Shown here: positions 45,173 to 54,172 of the stretch, piece after piece
Layout: each line of letters begins with the position of its first letter
Position numbering within the stretch: the first letter of the stretch is position 1
Assembly: GCA_965197385.1 (NCBI GenBank)
Contig: CBDANA010000005.1
Coordinates: forward strand, 62,001-126,000
DNA from: G963667915 sp965197385
Lineage (GTDB): Bacteria > Acidobacteriota > Vicinamibacteria > Vicinamibacterales > UBA823
Direction of reading: 5' to 3'
DNA length: 64,000 bases
Program-made: the position numbers and the translations under genes
The notes under the pieces: generated by a model
Databases searched by the model: none
What the model saw: only the letters and a program-made list of their open reading frames with translations
What the model was told of the DNA's origin: nothing

Positions 45173-46909
45173 ATGCTCCGCGTCCGTTTCCATCCGGCCG
45201 CTCGATTCTGCCTGATTTTCGTCCTGGCCCTTGTCATCGCCGCGCCCAGCGCGTTTGCCCAGGGCGTCGACCATCGCAACGCCACCTCCGAGCACGGCAT
45301 GGTCGTCTCGCGCTCGGTCGAAGCGAGCGACATCGGCGCGGCGATCCTCGCCCAGGGCGGCAACGCCGTCGACGCGGCGATCGCCACCGGCTTCGCCCTG
45401 GCGGTCACCTATCCGTTCGCCGGGAACATCGGCGGCGGCGGGTTCATGCTGGTTCACCCGGGCGACGGAAGGGATCCTGCGTTCGTCGATTACCGCGAGA
45501 AGGCGCCGCTCGCCTCCACCGAGGACATGTATGTGGACGGCGGCAGCCGAAAGAATCACCGCTGGGTCGGCGTGCCGGGCACCGTGGCCGGCTTCGTCCT
45601 TGCGCACGAGCAGTTCGGGTCGCTGCCGTGGGAGGCGCTCGTGATGCCGGCCGTCCGGCTCGCCGAGGACGGCTTCGTCCTCAACAGTCTGGCCGCAGGG
45701 GCTGCTGGTAATTTCGAGCCAGGCCTCAACCTGACGCTCGAGCGCTCCGAGAACGACGAGTTCAAGCGGGTCTACGGCAAGAACGGCGGCTCTGAACCCA
45801 ATGCCGCGTGGCAGCTGACCGACCGCCTCATCCTGTCCGACCTCGGCCGCACGCTGCGACGGATCGCCGTGCTGGGGCACGACGGGTTCTATGCCGGCGA
45901 GACCGCCGACCTGCTGGTCGCCGAGATGGAACGGGGCGGCGGCTACATCACGAAGGAAGATCTGTCGCGCTACTCGGCCGTCATACGCGAGCCGATCCGC
46001 ACGACCTTCCGCGGCTACGAGATCTTCGGCTCGCCACCGCCCAGCTCGGGCGGGGTCGTGCTGACGATCATGCTCGGCATCCTCGAGAACTTCGACCTGA
46101 AGGCGAAGGGCCGCTGGACGCCCGAGACCGAGCACCTCATCATTGAGGCGATGCGCCGCGCCTACGCCGACCGCGCGCGGTACCTCGGCGACCCGGATTT
46201 CGTCGATATCCCTCGGCACCTGACGACCAAGGGTTACGCGCGCGAGCTAGCCGCGTCGATCGACCCGGCGCACGCGACGCCCAGCGAGAAGATCGGCCCG
46301 CGGTTGACCGAAGTGGAGGAGAGTCTGGAGACGACGCACTACTCGGCGATCGACCGGAACGGCATGGCCGTGGCCAATACGTACACGCTCGAGTCGGGCT
46401 ACGGCTCAGGCGTCGTCGTCGAAGGCGCGGGCTTCCTCTTGAACAACCAGATGGGCGACTTCAACCGGAACCCGGGTGTGACGAACGCGACGGGCGGCAT
46501 CGGCACCGACGCCAATCTCGTCGTGCCCGAAAAGCGGATGCTCAGCTCGATGGCGCCGACCATAGCCGCCCGTGACGGCAAGGTCGTGCTGGTGACCGGC
46601 AGCCCCGGCGGCCGGACCATCCCCAATAGGGTGCTCAATGTCATGTTGCACGTGCTGGAATTCGGGATGAGCCTCCGCGACGCCGTCGACGCGCCGCGGC
46701 TCCACATGCAGTGGTTCCCCGACCGCGTCGACTTCCAGGCGGCCGAGGATCCCGAGTATGCCGACCTCGTGAAGCATTTGACCGTGATGGGGCACCGCGT
46801 CGCGCCCCGCGCGCGGGCAGGCGACCTCAACTCCATCCTCGTCAAGGACGGGATGTTCATCGGCGCGGCCGACGAGGCCAGCAGCGCCGCCTGCGCTGCG
46901 CGGAGATAG
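45173..46909 (+). CDS. ggt: gamma-glutamyltransferase, periplasmic
   Basis: A 578-residue Ntn-hydrolase precursor with a signal peptide (LIFVLALVIAAPSAFA). Large-subunit motifs: SEHGMVVSRSVEASDIGAAI, GNAVDAAIATGFALAVTYP, GNIGGGGFMLV, DYREKAPLA. The autocleavage Thr lies in ETTHYSAIDRNGMAVANTYT, followed by SSMAPTIAARDGK and VTGSPGGRTIPN of the small subunit. It cleaves glutathione and gamma-glutamyl compounds in the periplasm. The next gene starts 4 nt after its stop. Confidence 0.93.
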   Translation: MLRVRFHPAARFCLIFVLALVIAAPSAFAQGVDHRNATSEHGMVVSRSVEASDIGAAILAQGGNAVDAAIATGFALAVTYPFAGNIGGGGFMLVHPGDGRDPAFVDYREKAPLASTEDMYVDGGSRKNHRWVGVPGTVAGFVLAHEQFGSLPWEALVMPAVRLAEDGFVLNSLAAGAAGNFEPGLNLTLERSENDEFKRVYGKNGGSEPNAAWQLTDRLILSDLGRTLRRIAVLGHDGFYAGETADLLVAEMERGGGYITKEDLSRYSAVIREPIRTTFRGYEIFGSPPPSSGGVVLTIMLGILENFDLKAKGRWTPETEHLIIEAMRRAYADRARYLGDPDFVDIPRHLTTKGYARELAASIDPAHATPSEKIGPRLTEVEESLETTHYSAIDRNGMAVANTYTLESGYGSGVVVEGAGFLLNNQMGDFNRNPGVTNATGGIGTDANLVVPEKRMLSSMAPTIAARDGKVVLVTGSPGGRTIPNRVLNVMLHVLEFGMSLRDAVDAPRLHMQWFPDRVDFQAAEDPEYADLVKHLTVMGHRVAPRARAGDLNSILVKDGMFIGAADEASSAACAARR

Positions 46910-46912
46910 ACC

Positions 46913-48331
46913 ATGAAACGACCCTTGCTCATCATCGCGGCCCTCCTCCTGGCGCCGGCGCTGCTGCTCACCTATCCGTCTGTCTTCCCGACCGGCACCA
47001 CCATCTTCCATCCGGACCAGACGTGGAGCGGCTACACCGTCTTCGGCCCGCCGGGCGAGTGGGGCACCGCCGTTGTTGACATGAACGGCAACCTGGTCAA
47101 GCGCTGGACCGAGGTGGCCGCCGTGCCCGGGCCGTTCCGCGTCCTGCCGGGCGGCTACGTCATGGGCGGCACCAACCGGCGGTGGCCGCATCAGGAGGCG
47201 CCGGAGCTCATCCAGGTGAACTGGGACGGCGAGGTTGTCTGGAAGTTCGACCGCACCGAACTGGTGCTGGAGGAGGAGGAGGAGGACAACGACGACGGTG
47301 AGGACGACGAGGACGGTGAGGAGCGCCGGTGGATGGCCCGGCAGCATCACGACTGGCAGCGCGAGGGCAGCCCGGTCGGCTACTACGCACCCGACGCCGA
47401 GCCAGTGGTGGACCGCGGGCGCACGCTCATCCTGGCCCACAAGAACGTCCTGAAGCCGGAGATCACCGACAAGCTGCTCGGGGACGACTACATTCTCGAG
47501 GTAACCTGGGACGGCGACATTCTCTGGGACTGGCTGGCGAGCGACCATGTCGATGAGTTCGGGTTCAGCGAGGAGGCGCGCAACACCATCCACCGGTTCC
47601 CCGGCCAGAACGAGGAACGCGGCACCAGCGACTGGCTGCACATCAACGCCATGGCGTACGTCGGCCCGAACCGGTGGTACGACGATGGCGACGAGCGGTT
47701 TCACCCCGACAACGTGCTCTGGAGCAGCCGCAACACAAATATCATCGCCATCATCGACCGCACCGGCGCCGTCGTCTGGCGGATGGGGCCCGACTATCGT
47801 GACGATCCGGCGCTGGCCGAGCTGGGCCAGATCGTCGGCCAGCATCACCCGCACATCATTCCGAAAGGGCTGCCGGGTGCCGGCAACCTGCTGGTCTTCG
47901 ACAACGGCGGGGCGAGCGGCTATGGCGCGCCGAATCCAACGGCGCCCACGGGGAGAAATTCCTCGGCCCGCTTCTGGTCGCGCGTCCTCGAGGTCAACCC
48001 GGTCACCTTCGAAAAGGTCTGGGAGTACTCCCTCGGGGGCCAGCTGCGCCTCAAGTTCTTCAGCAACTTCGTCAGCTCGGCCCAGCGGCTACCGAACGGC
48101 AACACGCTGATCACCGAAGGGGCCAACGGCCGCATCTTCGAGGTCACCGCCGAGAGCGAGATCGTCTGGGAGTACATCAGTCCCTACTTCGATGATCGGG
48201 ACACCGGACCCACCAACTCCATCTTCCGCGCCCACCGCGTGCCCTACGACTGGGTGCCGCAGCTCACGCGCCCCACCGAGACCGCCGTCATCCCCCCGCC
48301 CAACGAGGAGTTTCGCGTGACGCCGCAATGA
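46913..48331 (+). CDS. arylsulfotransferase (ASST)-like propeller protein
   Basis: A 472-residue protein with an N-terminal membrane/signal helix (LLIIAALLLAPALLLTYPSV). The ASST-type propeller shows GTAVVDMNGNLVKRW, LIQVNWDGEVVWKFD, HHDWQREGSPVGYYA, DWLHINAMAYVG, QHHPHIIPKGLPGAGNLLVF and NGNTLITEGANGRIFEVT. The central His positions fit the sulfohistidine site of ASST, but sulfotransfer is not certain. An acidic insert (EEEEEDNDDGEDDEDGEE) lies near residue 120. Overlaps the next gene by ATGA. Confidence 0.82.
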   Translation: MKRPLLIIAALLLAPALLLTYPSVFPTGTTIFHPDQTWSGYTVFGPPGEWGTAVVDMNGNLVKRWTEVAAVPGPFRVLPGGYVMGGTNRRWPHQEAPELIQVNWDGEVVWKFDRTELVLEEEEEDNDDGEDDEDGEERRWMARQHHDWQREGSPVGYYAPDAEPVVDRGRTLILAHKNVLKPEITDKLLGDDYILEVTWDGDILWDWLASDHVDEFGFSEEARNTIHRFPGQNEERGTSDWLHINAMAYVGPNRWYDDGDERFHPDNVLWSSRNTNIIAIIDRTGAVVWRMGPDYRDDPALAELGQIVGQHHPHIIPKGLPGAGNLLVFDNGGASGYGAPNPTAPTGRNSSARFWSRVLEVNPVTFEKVWEYSLGGQLRLKFFSNFVSSAQRLPNGNTLITEGANGRIFEVTAESEIVWEYISPYFDDRDTGPTNSIFRAHRVPYDWVPQLTRPTETAVIPPPNEEFRVTPQ

Positions 48332-48960
48332 TCGGCCTCTTCGAGCTTCTCGTCATCGGCCTCATCGGCCTGGTCATCTTCGCCGCCACCCGCCAGTCCG
48401 GTGCACGCCCTCAGCCGGCGAAGCCGGCGAGGCCGCCAAGTATAGACAATGTCGAAACAGGCGATGCCCGCGGGTTGACCGGCTTCCTTCGCAGCAGCCT
48501 CACGGGGCAGGTCCCCCGCGCACTCCTGGTTGTCATCCGGCTCGTCCAGGGCCCCATGTGGCTGGGGACCGGCTGGTACTGGCTCACGGCGGACACCGCC
48601 GCCGAGATGACGCGGCAGATCAGTGGCGTCATCGAGTCGGGCCGCACCTACGAGTTTTTCCTGCCGTTTCTCGAGGGCACCGTCCTGCCCTACGCCCCAC
48701 TCTTCGCCGTCCTGGTGACGATGGGGGAGCTGTTCGTCGGCCTGAGCCTGACCTTCGGCGTGGCCACCCGCCTGGGTGCCGCCGTCGGGATGTTCCTGGC
48801 GTTCAATTACGCCTGTCTGTACGGCAACACGCTACTGCCGGTCGAGGGCAACTGGCTCTACTTCTGCTACCTCATCCCCGTCCTCGTCGGCGCCGGCGGC
48901 CGCTCGTTCGGCCTGGACTACTGGCTGCACAAACGCTGGCCGCACCTGCCTATCTGGTAG
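48328..48960 (+). CDS. DoxX-like membrane protein with a TatA-like N-terminal helix
   Basis: A 210-residue protein. Residues 1-23 (MIGLFELLVIGLIGLVIFAA, then TRQ) have the form of a TatA/TatE N-terminus: short hydrophobic helix beginning with a G-x-x-E-L-L-like motif, then a basic hinge. A polar linker follows, then a DoxX-type four-helix membrane domain (VVIRLVQGPMWLGTGWYW, LFAVLVTMGELFVGLSLTFG, AAVGMFLAFNYACLYG, YFCYLIPVLVGAGG). DoxX proteins act in thiosulfate or quinone redox processes or as scaffolds. The next gene carries a similar N-terminus. Confidence 0.78.
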   Translation: MIGLFELLVIGLIGLVIFAATRQSGARPQPAKPARPPSIDNVETGDARGLTGFLRSSLTGQVPRALLVVIRLVQGPMWLGTGWYWLTADTAAEMTRQISGVIESGRTYEFFLPFLEGTVLPYAPLFAVLVTMGELFVGLSLTFGVATRLGAAVGMFLAFNYACLYGNTLLPVEGNWLYFCYLIPVLVGAGGRSFGLDYWLHKRWPHLPIW

Positions 48961-49014
48961 AGCGTGCCAACGCGACTTGCCCTTGCTTTTCCCCTGATGG
49001 TTTAAGCTCTTCCT

Positions 49015-50058
49015 GTGATAGGTGTCGCCGAGCTCCTCCTCATCGCCGCTATCATCCTGCTCGTCTTCGGCAGCACCCGCCTGTCCCGTGCTGCCGACAC
49101 CACCAAGGCGGCCGTCAAGCTCAGCAAGAAGCGCTTCTGGGTCACTAACCCGGTGACCGGTGAGAAGGAGCTCACCCTGATGAGCGTGGAGAAGGAGCTC
49201 GCCCTGGGCAGGCGGACCGACGCCGAGGTGCGCCAGAAGTGGGGCCTCTACGAGGACTCGGCGCTCCAAGAGTACGTGCAGAAGCTCGGCCTTCGCATGG
49301 CGCGCATCTCGCACCGGCCCGAGCTGCCCTGGCGCTTCACGGTCGTCGACGACTCGTCGGTCAACGCCTTCGCGGCGCCCGGCGGCTACATCTACGTCAC
49401 GCGCGGCCTGCTGGCCTATCTGTGCGACGAAGCCGAGCTGGCCGGCGTCCTCGCGCACGAGATCGGCCACGTCACCGCGCGCCATCGGGCCAAGGGCTAC
49501 ACGCGCGAGCACGGCGCGCAGGCCGGACTCTGGCTCGTCCGGATCTTCTGGCCGGCGGCCCGCACCTTGAGCGGCTTTGCCGACAAGGGGCTCGACATGC
49601 TCTTCCTCAGCTACGGGCGCGACGCCGAGCTGGAGTCCGACCGCCTGGCCGTCGGCTACACCGCCGCGTGCGGCTGGGACCCGGCCGGGCTGCCCCGCGT
49701 CCTCACCACCCTCGCTCGTCTGCAGGACACCGGTGGAGAAGAGGTTCCCACCTGGCTCTCGACGCATCCGTCGTCCCCCGACCGTGTGGCTCAGCTCGAG
49801 GATGGTGTCACGGGTTTGAAAAGCCGCCCGACCGAGGCCGGCCGAGAGACCTATCGGCAGCAGATCGAGGGGCTCGCCTTCGGCGACGGGCCGTCCACCC
49901 GGATCGGCTTCTCCACCGTCCGTGACGGCGACACCTGGCAGGCCATTGCCAAGCAGGCCGGTCACGGCCAGGCCGCCGCCACGCTGGCGATCATGAACGG
50001 CTATCCAGCGACCAAACAGCCCCGCCCCGGAGAGGAAATCAAGATCGTCGGCGGCTGA
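49015..50058 (+). CDS. M48 metalloprotease with TatA-like N-terminus and LysM-like C-terminus
   Basis: A 347-residue protein; GTG 49015 is the only possible start because TAA lies four codons upstream. Residues 1-40 match a TatA pattern: IGVAELLLIAAIILLVFGST followed by RLSRAADTTKAAVKLSKKRF (hydrophobic helix, FG-x-x-RL hinge, amphipathic basic helix). Residues 60-260 are an M48 peptidase: NAFAAPGGYIYVTRGLL, VLAHEIGHVTARH (zinc HExxH), DAELESDRLAVGY (third ligand). The C-terminus (TVRDGDTWQAIAKQAG, MNGYPATKQPRPGEEIKI) resembles a LysM. It probably degrades or matures exported proteins at the membrane. Confidence 0.8.
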   Translation: MIGVAELLLIAAIILLVFGSTRLSRAADTTKAAVKLSKKRFWVTNPVTGEKELTLMSVEKELALGRRTDAEVRQKWGLYEDSALQEYVQKLGLRMARISHRPELPWRFTVVDDSSVNAFAAPGGYIYVTRGLLAYLCDEAELAGVLAHEIGHVTARHRAKGYTREHGAQAGLWLVRIFWPAARTLSGFADKGLDMLFLSYGRDAELESDRLAVGYTAACGWDPAGLPRVLTTLARLQDTGGEEVPTWLSTHPSSPDRVAQLEDGVTGLKSRPTEAGRETYRQQIEGLAFGDGPSTRIGFSTVRDGDTWQAIAKQAGHGQAAATLAIMNGYPATKQPRPGEEIKIVGG

Positions 50059-50207
50059 TTTCCGTGGTTCGGTAATGTGTTATAGCGCAGGGCTTCCACC
50101 TCATCTGGAATCGATCAAAGGGTGGATCCCGTAGCGTCAGCGGAGGGGCAGCCCTGCGTGGGCGAGCCGCAGGCGAAGCCCAGGTCTTTCTGAAAGATTG
50201 CAACCAC

Positions 50208-51497
50208 GTGAGCCATCACCAACCCGATTTGTTTCCGCAAGACCCGACGCGAGCCCGCGCGCTCACGCCCGACCAGTTTCGAACTGCAATCAAAGAATTC
50301 CACCAGTTCGGCAAGGCGACGAGTGTGCTGGACTTTCCTGACCCGGTCTTCGAGATTCCTGTGTTCGTCAACGAGTTCTGGACGTCGAAGCAACGGGCCG
50401 CGCATTCCCTGCACGAAGTGTCGTATCGAGCCTGCTTCAAGCCCCAACTGCCTCGCTTCTTCATCGAGCGGCTGACCGACCTGGGGCAGGTCGTGTATGA
50501 CCCCTTCATGGGACGTGGCACCAGTGTGGTCGAGGCCGCCCTGCTGGGCAGAATCCCCGTCGGGTGTGACATCAATCCGCTCAGCGCCATTCTGATCGAG
50601 CCGCGTCTCCATCCGCCTACGCTGGCGCAAGTGCGTGACCGGCTCGGCGACATCAATCTCAGCAGCGATGTCGACACGTGGGACGAGCTGCTTGCGTTCT
50701 ATCATCCACGCACGCTACGAGCCCTGACCAACCTTCGCGCGTACCTGTTGACCCGAGCCGCGCAGCGTGAGCTGGATGACGTGGACGGGTGGATCCGGAT
50801 GGTGGCGACCAACCGCCTGACCGGTCACTCCAAGGGCTTTTTTTCGGTGTATACGCTGCCACCGAATCAGGCCGTGTCAGCCGGGGCGCAGCGAAAGATC
50901 AACGTCGCACGCCAACAAACCCCGCCCGAGCGGGATCTGGTCGACGCCATTCTTCGCAAGAGCCGCTCGCTGCTCAGGACGAGTGATCGGGCGCAGCGCG
51001 AGCGTCTCCGGGCGCTCGCCGCGGCTACGGTGCTGGTCACGGGTTCAGCGGATCACACGCCGAGCATCGCGGATGCGTCGGTCCACCTCGTCGTGACCTC
51101 GCCGCCGTTCCTGGATGTCGTCGACTACCAGGCGGACAACTGGCTGCGCTGTTGGTTCAACGGGCTCGACGCGCAGCAGGTGCCGGTGTGGCAGTTGAAA
51201 CAGCTCGAGAACTGGCAGGCGCGCATGACCCACGTGTTCTCCGAGCTCGAGCGGGTGCTGCGCCCGGGAGGGCACATCGCCTTTGAAGTCGGCGAGGTGC
51301 GCAGCGGGAAAATATTGCTGGAAGAGCTGGTCGTGCCCGCGGCCGCCTCGGTGGGGTTCCAACCCGTGATGGTGCTGATCAACGATCAAGGGTTCACGAA
51401 GACATCAAATTGCTGGGGCGTGGACAACCTCCGGAAAGGCACGAACACCAACCGGATCGTTCTGCTCCAAAAGCCAGCCGCGACCGCGTGGAGCTGA
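50208..51497 (+). CDS. orphan DNA methyltransferase (probably N4-cytosine type)
   Basis: A 429-residue protein with an N-terminal SAM motif I (VVYDPFMGRGTSVVEAALLG, PVGCDINPLS) and a catalytic motif IV TSPPFLDVVDY about residue 290, followed by LRPGGHIAFEVGEV. The TSPPF catalytic tetrad points to N4-cytosine, although adenine cannot be excluded. No restriction endonuclease is adjacent. GTG start at 50208. It lies at the edge of the accessory region with the IS copies and mer genes, so it may have been acquired with them. Confidence 0.82.
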   Translation: MSHHQPDLFPQDPTRARALTPDQFRTAIKEFHQFGKATSVLDFPDPVFEIPVFVNEFWTSKQRAAHSLHEVSYRACFKPQLPRFFIERLTDLGQVVYDPFMGRGTSVVEAALLGRIPVGCDINPLSAILIEPRLHPPTLAQVRDRLGDINLSSDVDTWDELLAFYHPRTLRALTNLRAYLLTRAAQRELDDVDGWIRMVATNRLTGHSKGFFSVYTLPPNQAVSAGAQRKINVARQQTPPERDLVDAILRKSRSLLRTSDRAQRERLRALAAATVLVTGSADHTPSIADASVHLVVTSPPFLDVVDYQADNWLRCWFNGLDAQQVPVWQLKQLENWQARMTHVFSELERVLRPGGHIAFEVGEVRSGKILLEELVVPAAASVGFQPVMVLINDQGFTKTSNCWGVDNLRKGTNTNRIVLLQKPAATAWS

Positions 51498-51515
51498 TCG
51501 GCGGCGGGCATCCGC

Positions 51516-51788
51516 TCAAGCGTCTTTCTTGCGGGACCGGTGAGGAGCAGTTCCCACTTCATTGCGGATTTCGTCGAGGGTCACGTAATCGCCACGAGCG
51601 ATTGCGGCTCGACCTCGGCGAATCGCGCGCAGTTCGGCGGTGGTCGGAGCTTCTTCAGGAATCCGTCCCGAGAAGTAATGGCGCAGGGCTTCACGCATCA
51701 GCTCAGACCGAGTCCGGTGCTCTTGTTTGCGAACCCGCTTCAGCTCGTCAAGCATCGCGGGGGGCAAGGAGATGGTGAGGGTTGAGGT
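51516..51788 (-). CDS. CopG-type ribbon-helix-helix protein, start lost
   Basis: Reads STLTISLPPAMLDELKRVRK, then QEHRTRSELMREALRHYF and a C-terminal tail (AELRAIRRGRAAIARGDYVT). This is a typical ribbon-helix-helix DNA-binding domain of the CopG/antitoxin type, about 90 residues. The usual Met just before STLTIS is missing: the frame runs straight into the oxidoreductase fragment upstream. It can be translated only from an upstream start in this frame. No toxin gene is adjacent. Confidence 0.7.
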   Translation of the reverse strand, partial: TSTLTISLPPAMLDELKRVRKQEHRTRSELMREALRHYFSGRIPEEAPTTAELRAIRRGRAAIARGDYVTLDEIRNEVGTAPHRSRKKDA

Positions 51789-52066
51789 TGTACGAAGCGG
51801 CGCTTGAAGGCCATCAGCTCGGGCCAATCGATCCGCGCCCCACTGGGCTGAATCCCGCGGCCGCGCAAGCGATGCCCCCACTGGAGCGTTTCGGCGGCGG
51901 CAATCAGCACCTTCTTCGGGTCGCACCCACGCAGCACACACGTGCCCCCGAACGGACGGGAGTCGACGAGGGCGACTGTCCGCCCCGCGTCTCGGCAGCG
52001 GGGGGCCACCGAGGAAGCCGCGGACCCCGCCCAATGACGATCAGGTCATATCGCTTCTGCGCCATG
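51785..52066 (-). pseudogene. MerA-like FAD/NAD(P) disulfide oxidoreductase, N-terminal fragment with one frameshift
   Basis: ATG 52066 (AAAGGT ribosome site) gives MAQKRYDLIVIG; adding one G to the CGGGGT run near 52025 continues as RGSAASSVAPRCRDAGRTVA, LVDSRPFGGTCVLRGCDPKK with the redox pair C-x4-C. About 95 of an expected ~450 residues remain; the rest is replaced by the ribbon-helix-helix gene. Before the IS1380 insertion it lay on the same strand directly downstream of merT, so it is the likely mercuric-reductase-like end of the mer operon. Confidence 0.7.
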
Positions 52067-52147
52067 GCGGCTTACCTTTCAAGCGACTCGTTCGCGGTCT
52101 GACAAATGGAAACGATCTCTTGTCACCGAGACGCTGATTAGAGCTTA

Positions 52148-53808
52148 CCCCGAATTTCCGATTTGGCTGTGGTACCGTATCGGCAGACCAGTCGCCGCGC
52201 CTTGATTTCCGGGGCTCCGACGCAAGGAACCCCGCCACGGAGGGTGACACCCTGTGGGTGAATGACAGCACGAGGCGTTTCAGTTCACGTTCAATGGCTT
52301 TCTGAAGGTCGCATTCCAGGGGTCGCGCATCACCTCCGACGCCGGTCTCCTTCTGGTGCGCGAGTTGGATGAACGCCTGGGGCTGGCGACACTCATCGCC
52401 GAGCACCTGAGCGACTCCCGACAGGGCTTGCACACCCAGTTCAGCCTGGCGGATCTCCTGCGACAGTCGGTCTACAGTCGGCTCGCGGGCTACGAAGACC
52501 TGAACGATGCGGTGCGCGTGTCGGCGGACCCGACGTTTCGTCTCATCGGGGCGCCAACGCTCTGGGACCGCGGTGGCGCGCTGACCTCGCCGCTGCACTG
52601 GTTCGAGACCGAGCTGCTGACCCGAGAGGAGAAGCTCGTCGGGCTGATGGCCGTGAACCGGGAGGTGCTCGCACAGGCTGAGATGCCAACGCGCGCCGGC
52701 CGGATTGTGCTCGACATGGATTCGAGTGAGAGCCCGGTGCATGGGGCGCAGGAAGGGAGCGCGTACAACGGGCACTTTGAATCAGTCTGTTACCACCCGC
52801 TGTTTCTGTTCAACGAGCACGGCGACTGCGTGGCCGCCCCGCTGCGGCCCGGCAACGTGCATAGCGCCGACGATTGGGACGACCTGCTCGTGCCGGAAAT
52901 TGACCGGCAGCAGGCGGAGGGTACGCGCGTGGCGTTCCGCGCGGACGCGGCGTTTGCCAAGCCGGAGATCTACGACGCGCTCGAGACGCGCGACGTGGAC
53001 TATGTCATCCGCATGCCGGCGAACAAGAGCGTGGAGCTGGAAATCGAAGCCCTCCTCTTTCGTCCGCCGGGACGGCCGAGCCGCAAGCCCTTGGTGCGCT
53101 ACAAGAGTTTCCGCTATCAAGCGAAGAGCTGGACCACGCCCAGACGGATTGTCGCCAAGGTGGAGCACCACCGAGGGGAGCTGTTCCCGCGCGTCGGCTT
53201 CATCGTGACCAAGATGGCCCTCCCGAGCCGCTCGGTCGTACGGTTCTACAACAAGCGCGGCACGGCGGAGCAATGGATCAAGGAAGGCAAGCAGGCCACC
53301 CACTGGACGCGGCTGTCGTGCCCTCGGTTCCGGGCGAACGAAGTGCGCCTGCAACTGAGTGTCCTGGCCTACAACCTGGGCAACCTCTGGCGCAGATGGG
53401 TCCTGCCGCCGCGGGTCACGCGCTGGTCGCTCACGAGTCTCCAGCAGCGGCTGGTGAAAACCGGAGGCCGGCTGGTGAAGCATGCCAGGGACTACTGGCT
53501 CCTGCTGGCAGAAGGGCATCTGACCCGTCGGCTGTTCGGCGACATACTGCGGAGGATCTGGGCGCTGCCCGTGCCGGGAGGATAGCGGGCGACCGCTTCC
53601 CGAGGAACTCCGACGAAGAAACGGCGCACGTGTGGACCAGTGTCTGAGAAATGCCGTAAAAACAGCGGCTCTAGTCGGTCGCACGTCAGCGCGGGCTGAG
53701 TGACAGTCTCTGGAGCTGGACGATTGTGCGACGAACAGAAATTCGTGCGCGCGGCGGCGGTCGGGTGTATAACGGTGCCCTCCGGGACAGGTAAAATGAA
53801 AATCCCGG
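52148..53808 (+). mobile_element. IS1380-family insertion sequence, copy 1, with CTTA target duplication
   Basis: The 1661-bp element starts CCCCGAATTTCCGATTTGGC and ends GGTAAAATGAAAATCCCGG (imperfect inverted termini). CTTA flanks both ends (52144-52147 and 53809-53812), so this copy transposed here as a unit. It is nearly identical to copy 2 at 56103, with only a handful of base differences. It separates merT from the merA-like fragment without damaging merT, whose TAA stop lies in the duplicated target. Confidence 0.85.
52258..53585 (+). CDS. IS1380 transposase (copy 1), N-terminal frameshift
   Basis: A DDE transposase: FNGFLKVAFQGSRITSDAGL, LLVRELDERLGLATLIAEHL, IVLDMDSSESPVHGAQEG (first Asp), VAFRADAAFAKPEIYDAL (second Asp), RGTAEQWIKEGKQATHW (Glu). 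The family N-terminus begins at GTG 52258 (MNDSTRRF), but one base is missing at TTC-AG (TTCCAG expected), so the first 8 residues are out of frame. GTG 52356 would give a 409-residue protein lacking about 33 residues. Both copies share this shift. Confidence 0.85.
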
Positions 53809-53809
53809 C

Positions 53810-54172
53810 TTAGAGCTGCGCCAGCAGGTGGGACGTCCAGGAGGGAAACACGCGGAGCAGCAGCGCCGCGGCGACGACGACCGTCGCGAAGACGAGCATC
53901 GTCAGATTCAGCCGCTCGCCGACGAACCGGCAGCCCGCCGCCGTGCACTGCCGGCGGTTCCTGACGTGCAGCCCGTAGGCGCCGGCGAGCCCAAGGACGC
54001 CGAGCGGCAGCGTGAGCCACTCGTAGCGCATCGCCGACATCATCAGGCCGGCCCCTGCCAGCCCCGCGGCGATCAGGGCAATCGGCGGCAGGCAGCAACT
54101 GGCCGCTAGCAGCGCCGACAGGAGGCTCGTCGCGGTCGACGCGCGCGCGCTGGGGGCGGCTGAAACGTTCAT
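53810..54172 (-). CDS. merT: MerT-like mercuric ion membrane transporter
   Basis: A 120-residue membrane protein with three predicted helices. Helix 1 carries the vicinal Cys pair in LLAASCCLPPIALIAAG, the hallmark of MerT Hg(II) uptake proteins; two further Cys lie in the loop after helix 2 (RRQCTAAGCRFVG). It moves Hg(II) from the periplasmic binding protein to the cytosol. ATG 54172 overlaps the merP stop (ATGA). Helix 3 ends in SHLLAQL and the stop. Confidence 0.85.
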   Translation of the reverse strand: MNVSAAPSARASTATSLLSALLAASCCLPPIALIAAGLAGAGLMMSAMRYEWLTLPLGVLGLAGAYGLHVRNRRQCTAAGCRFVGERLNLTMLVFATVVVAAALLLRVFPSWTSHLLAQL

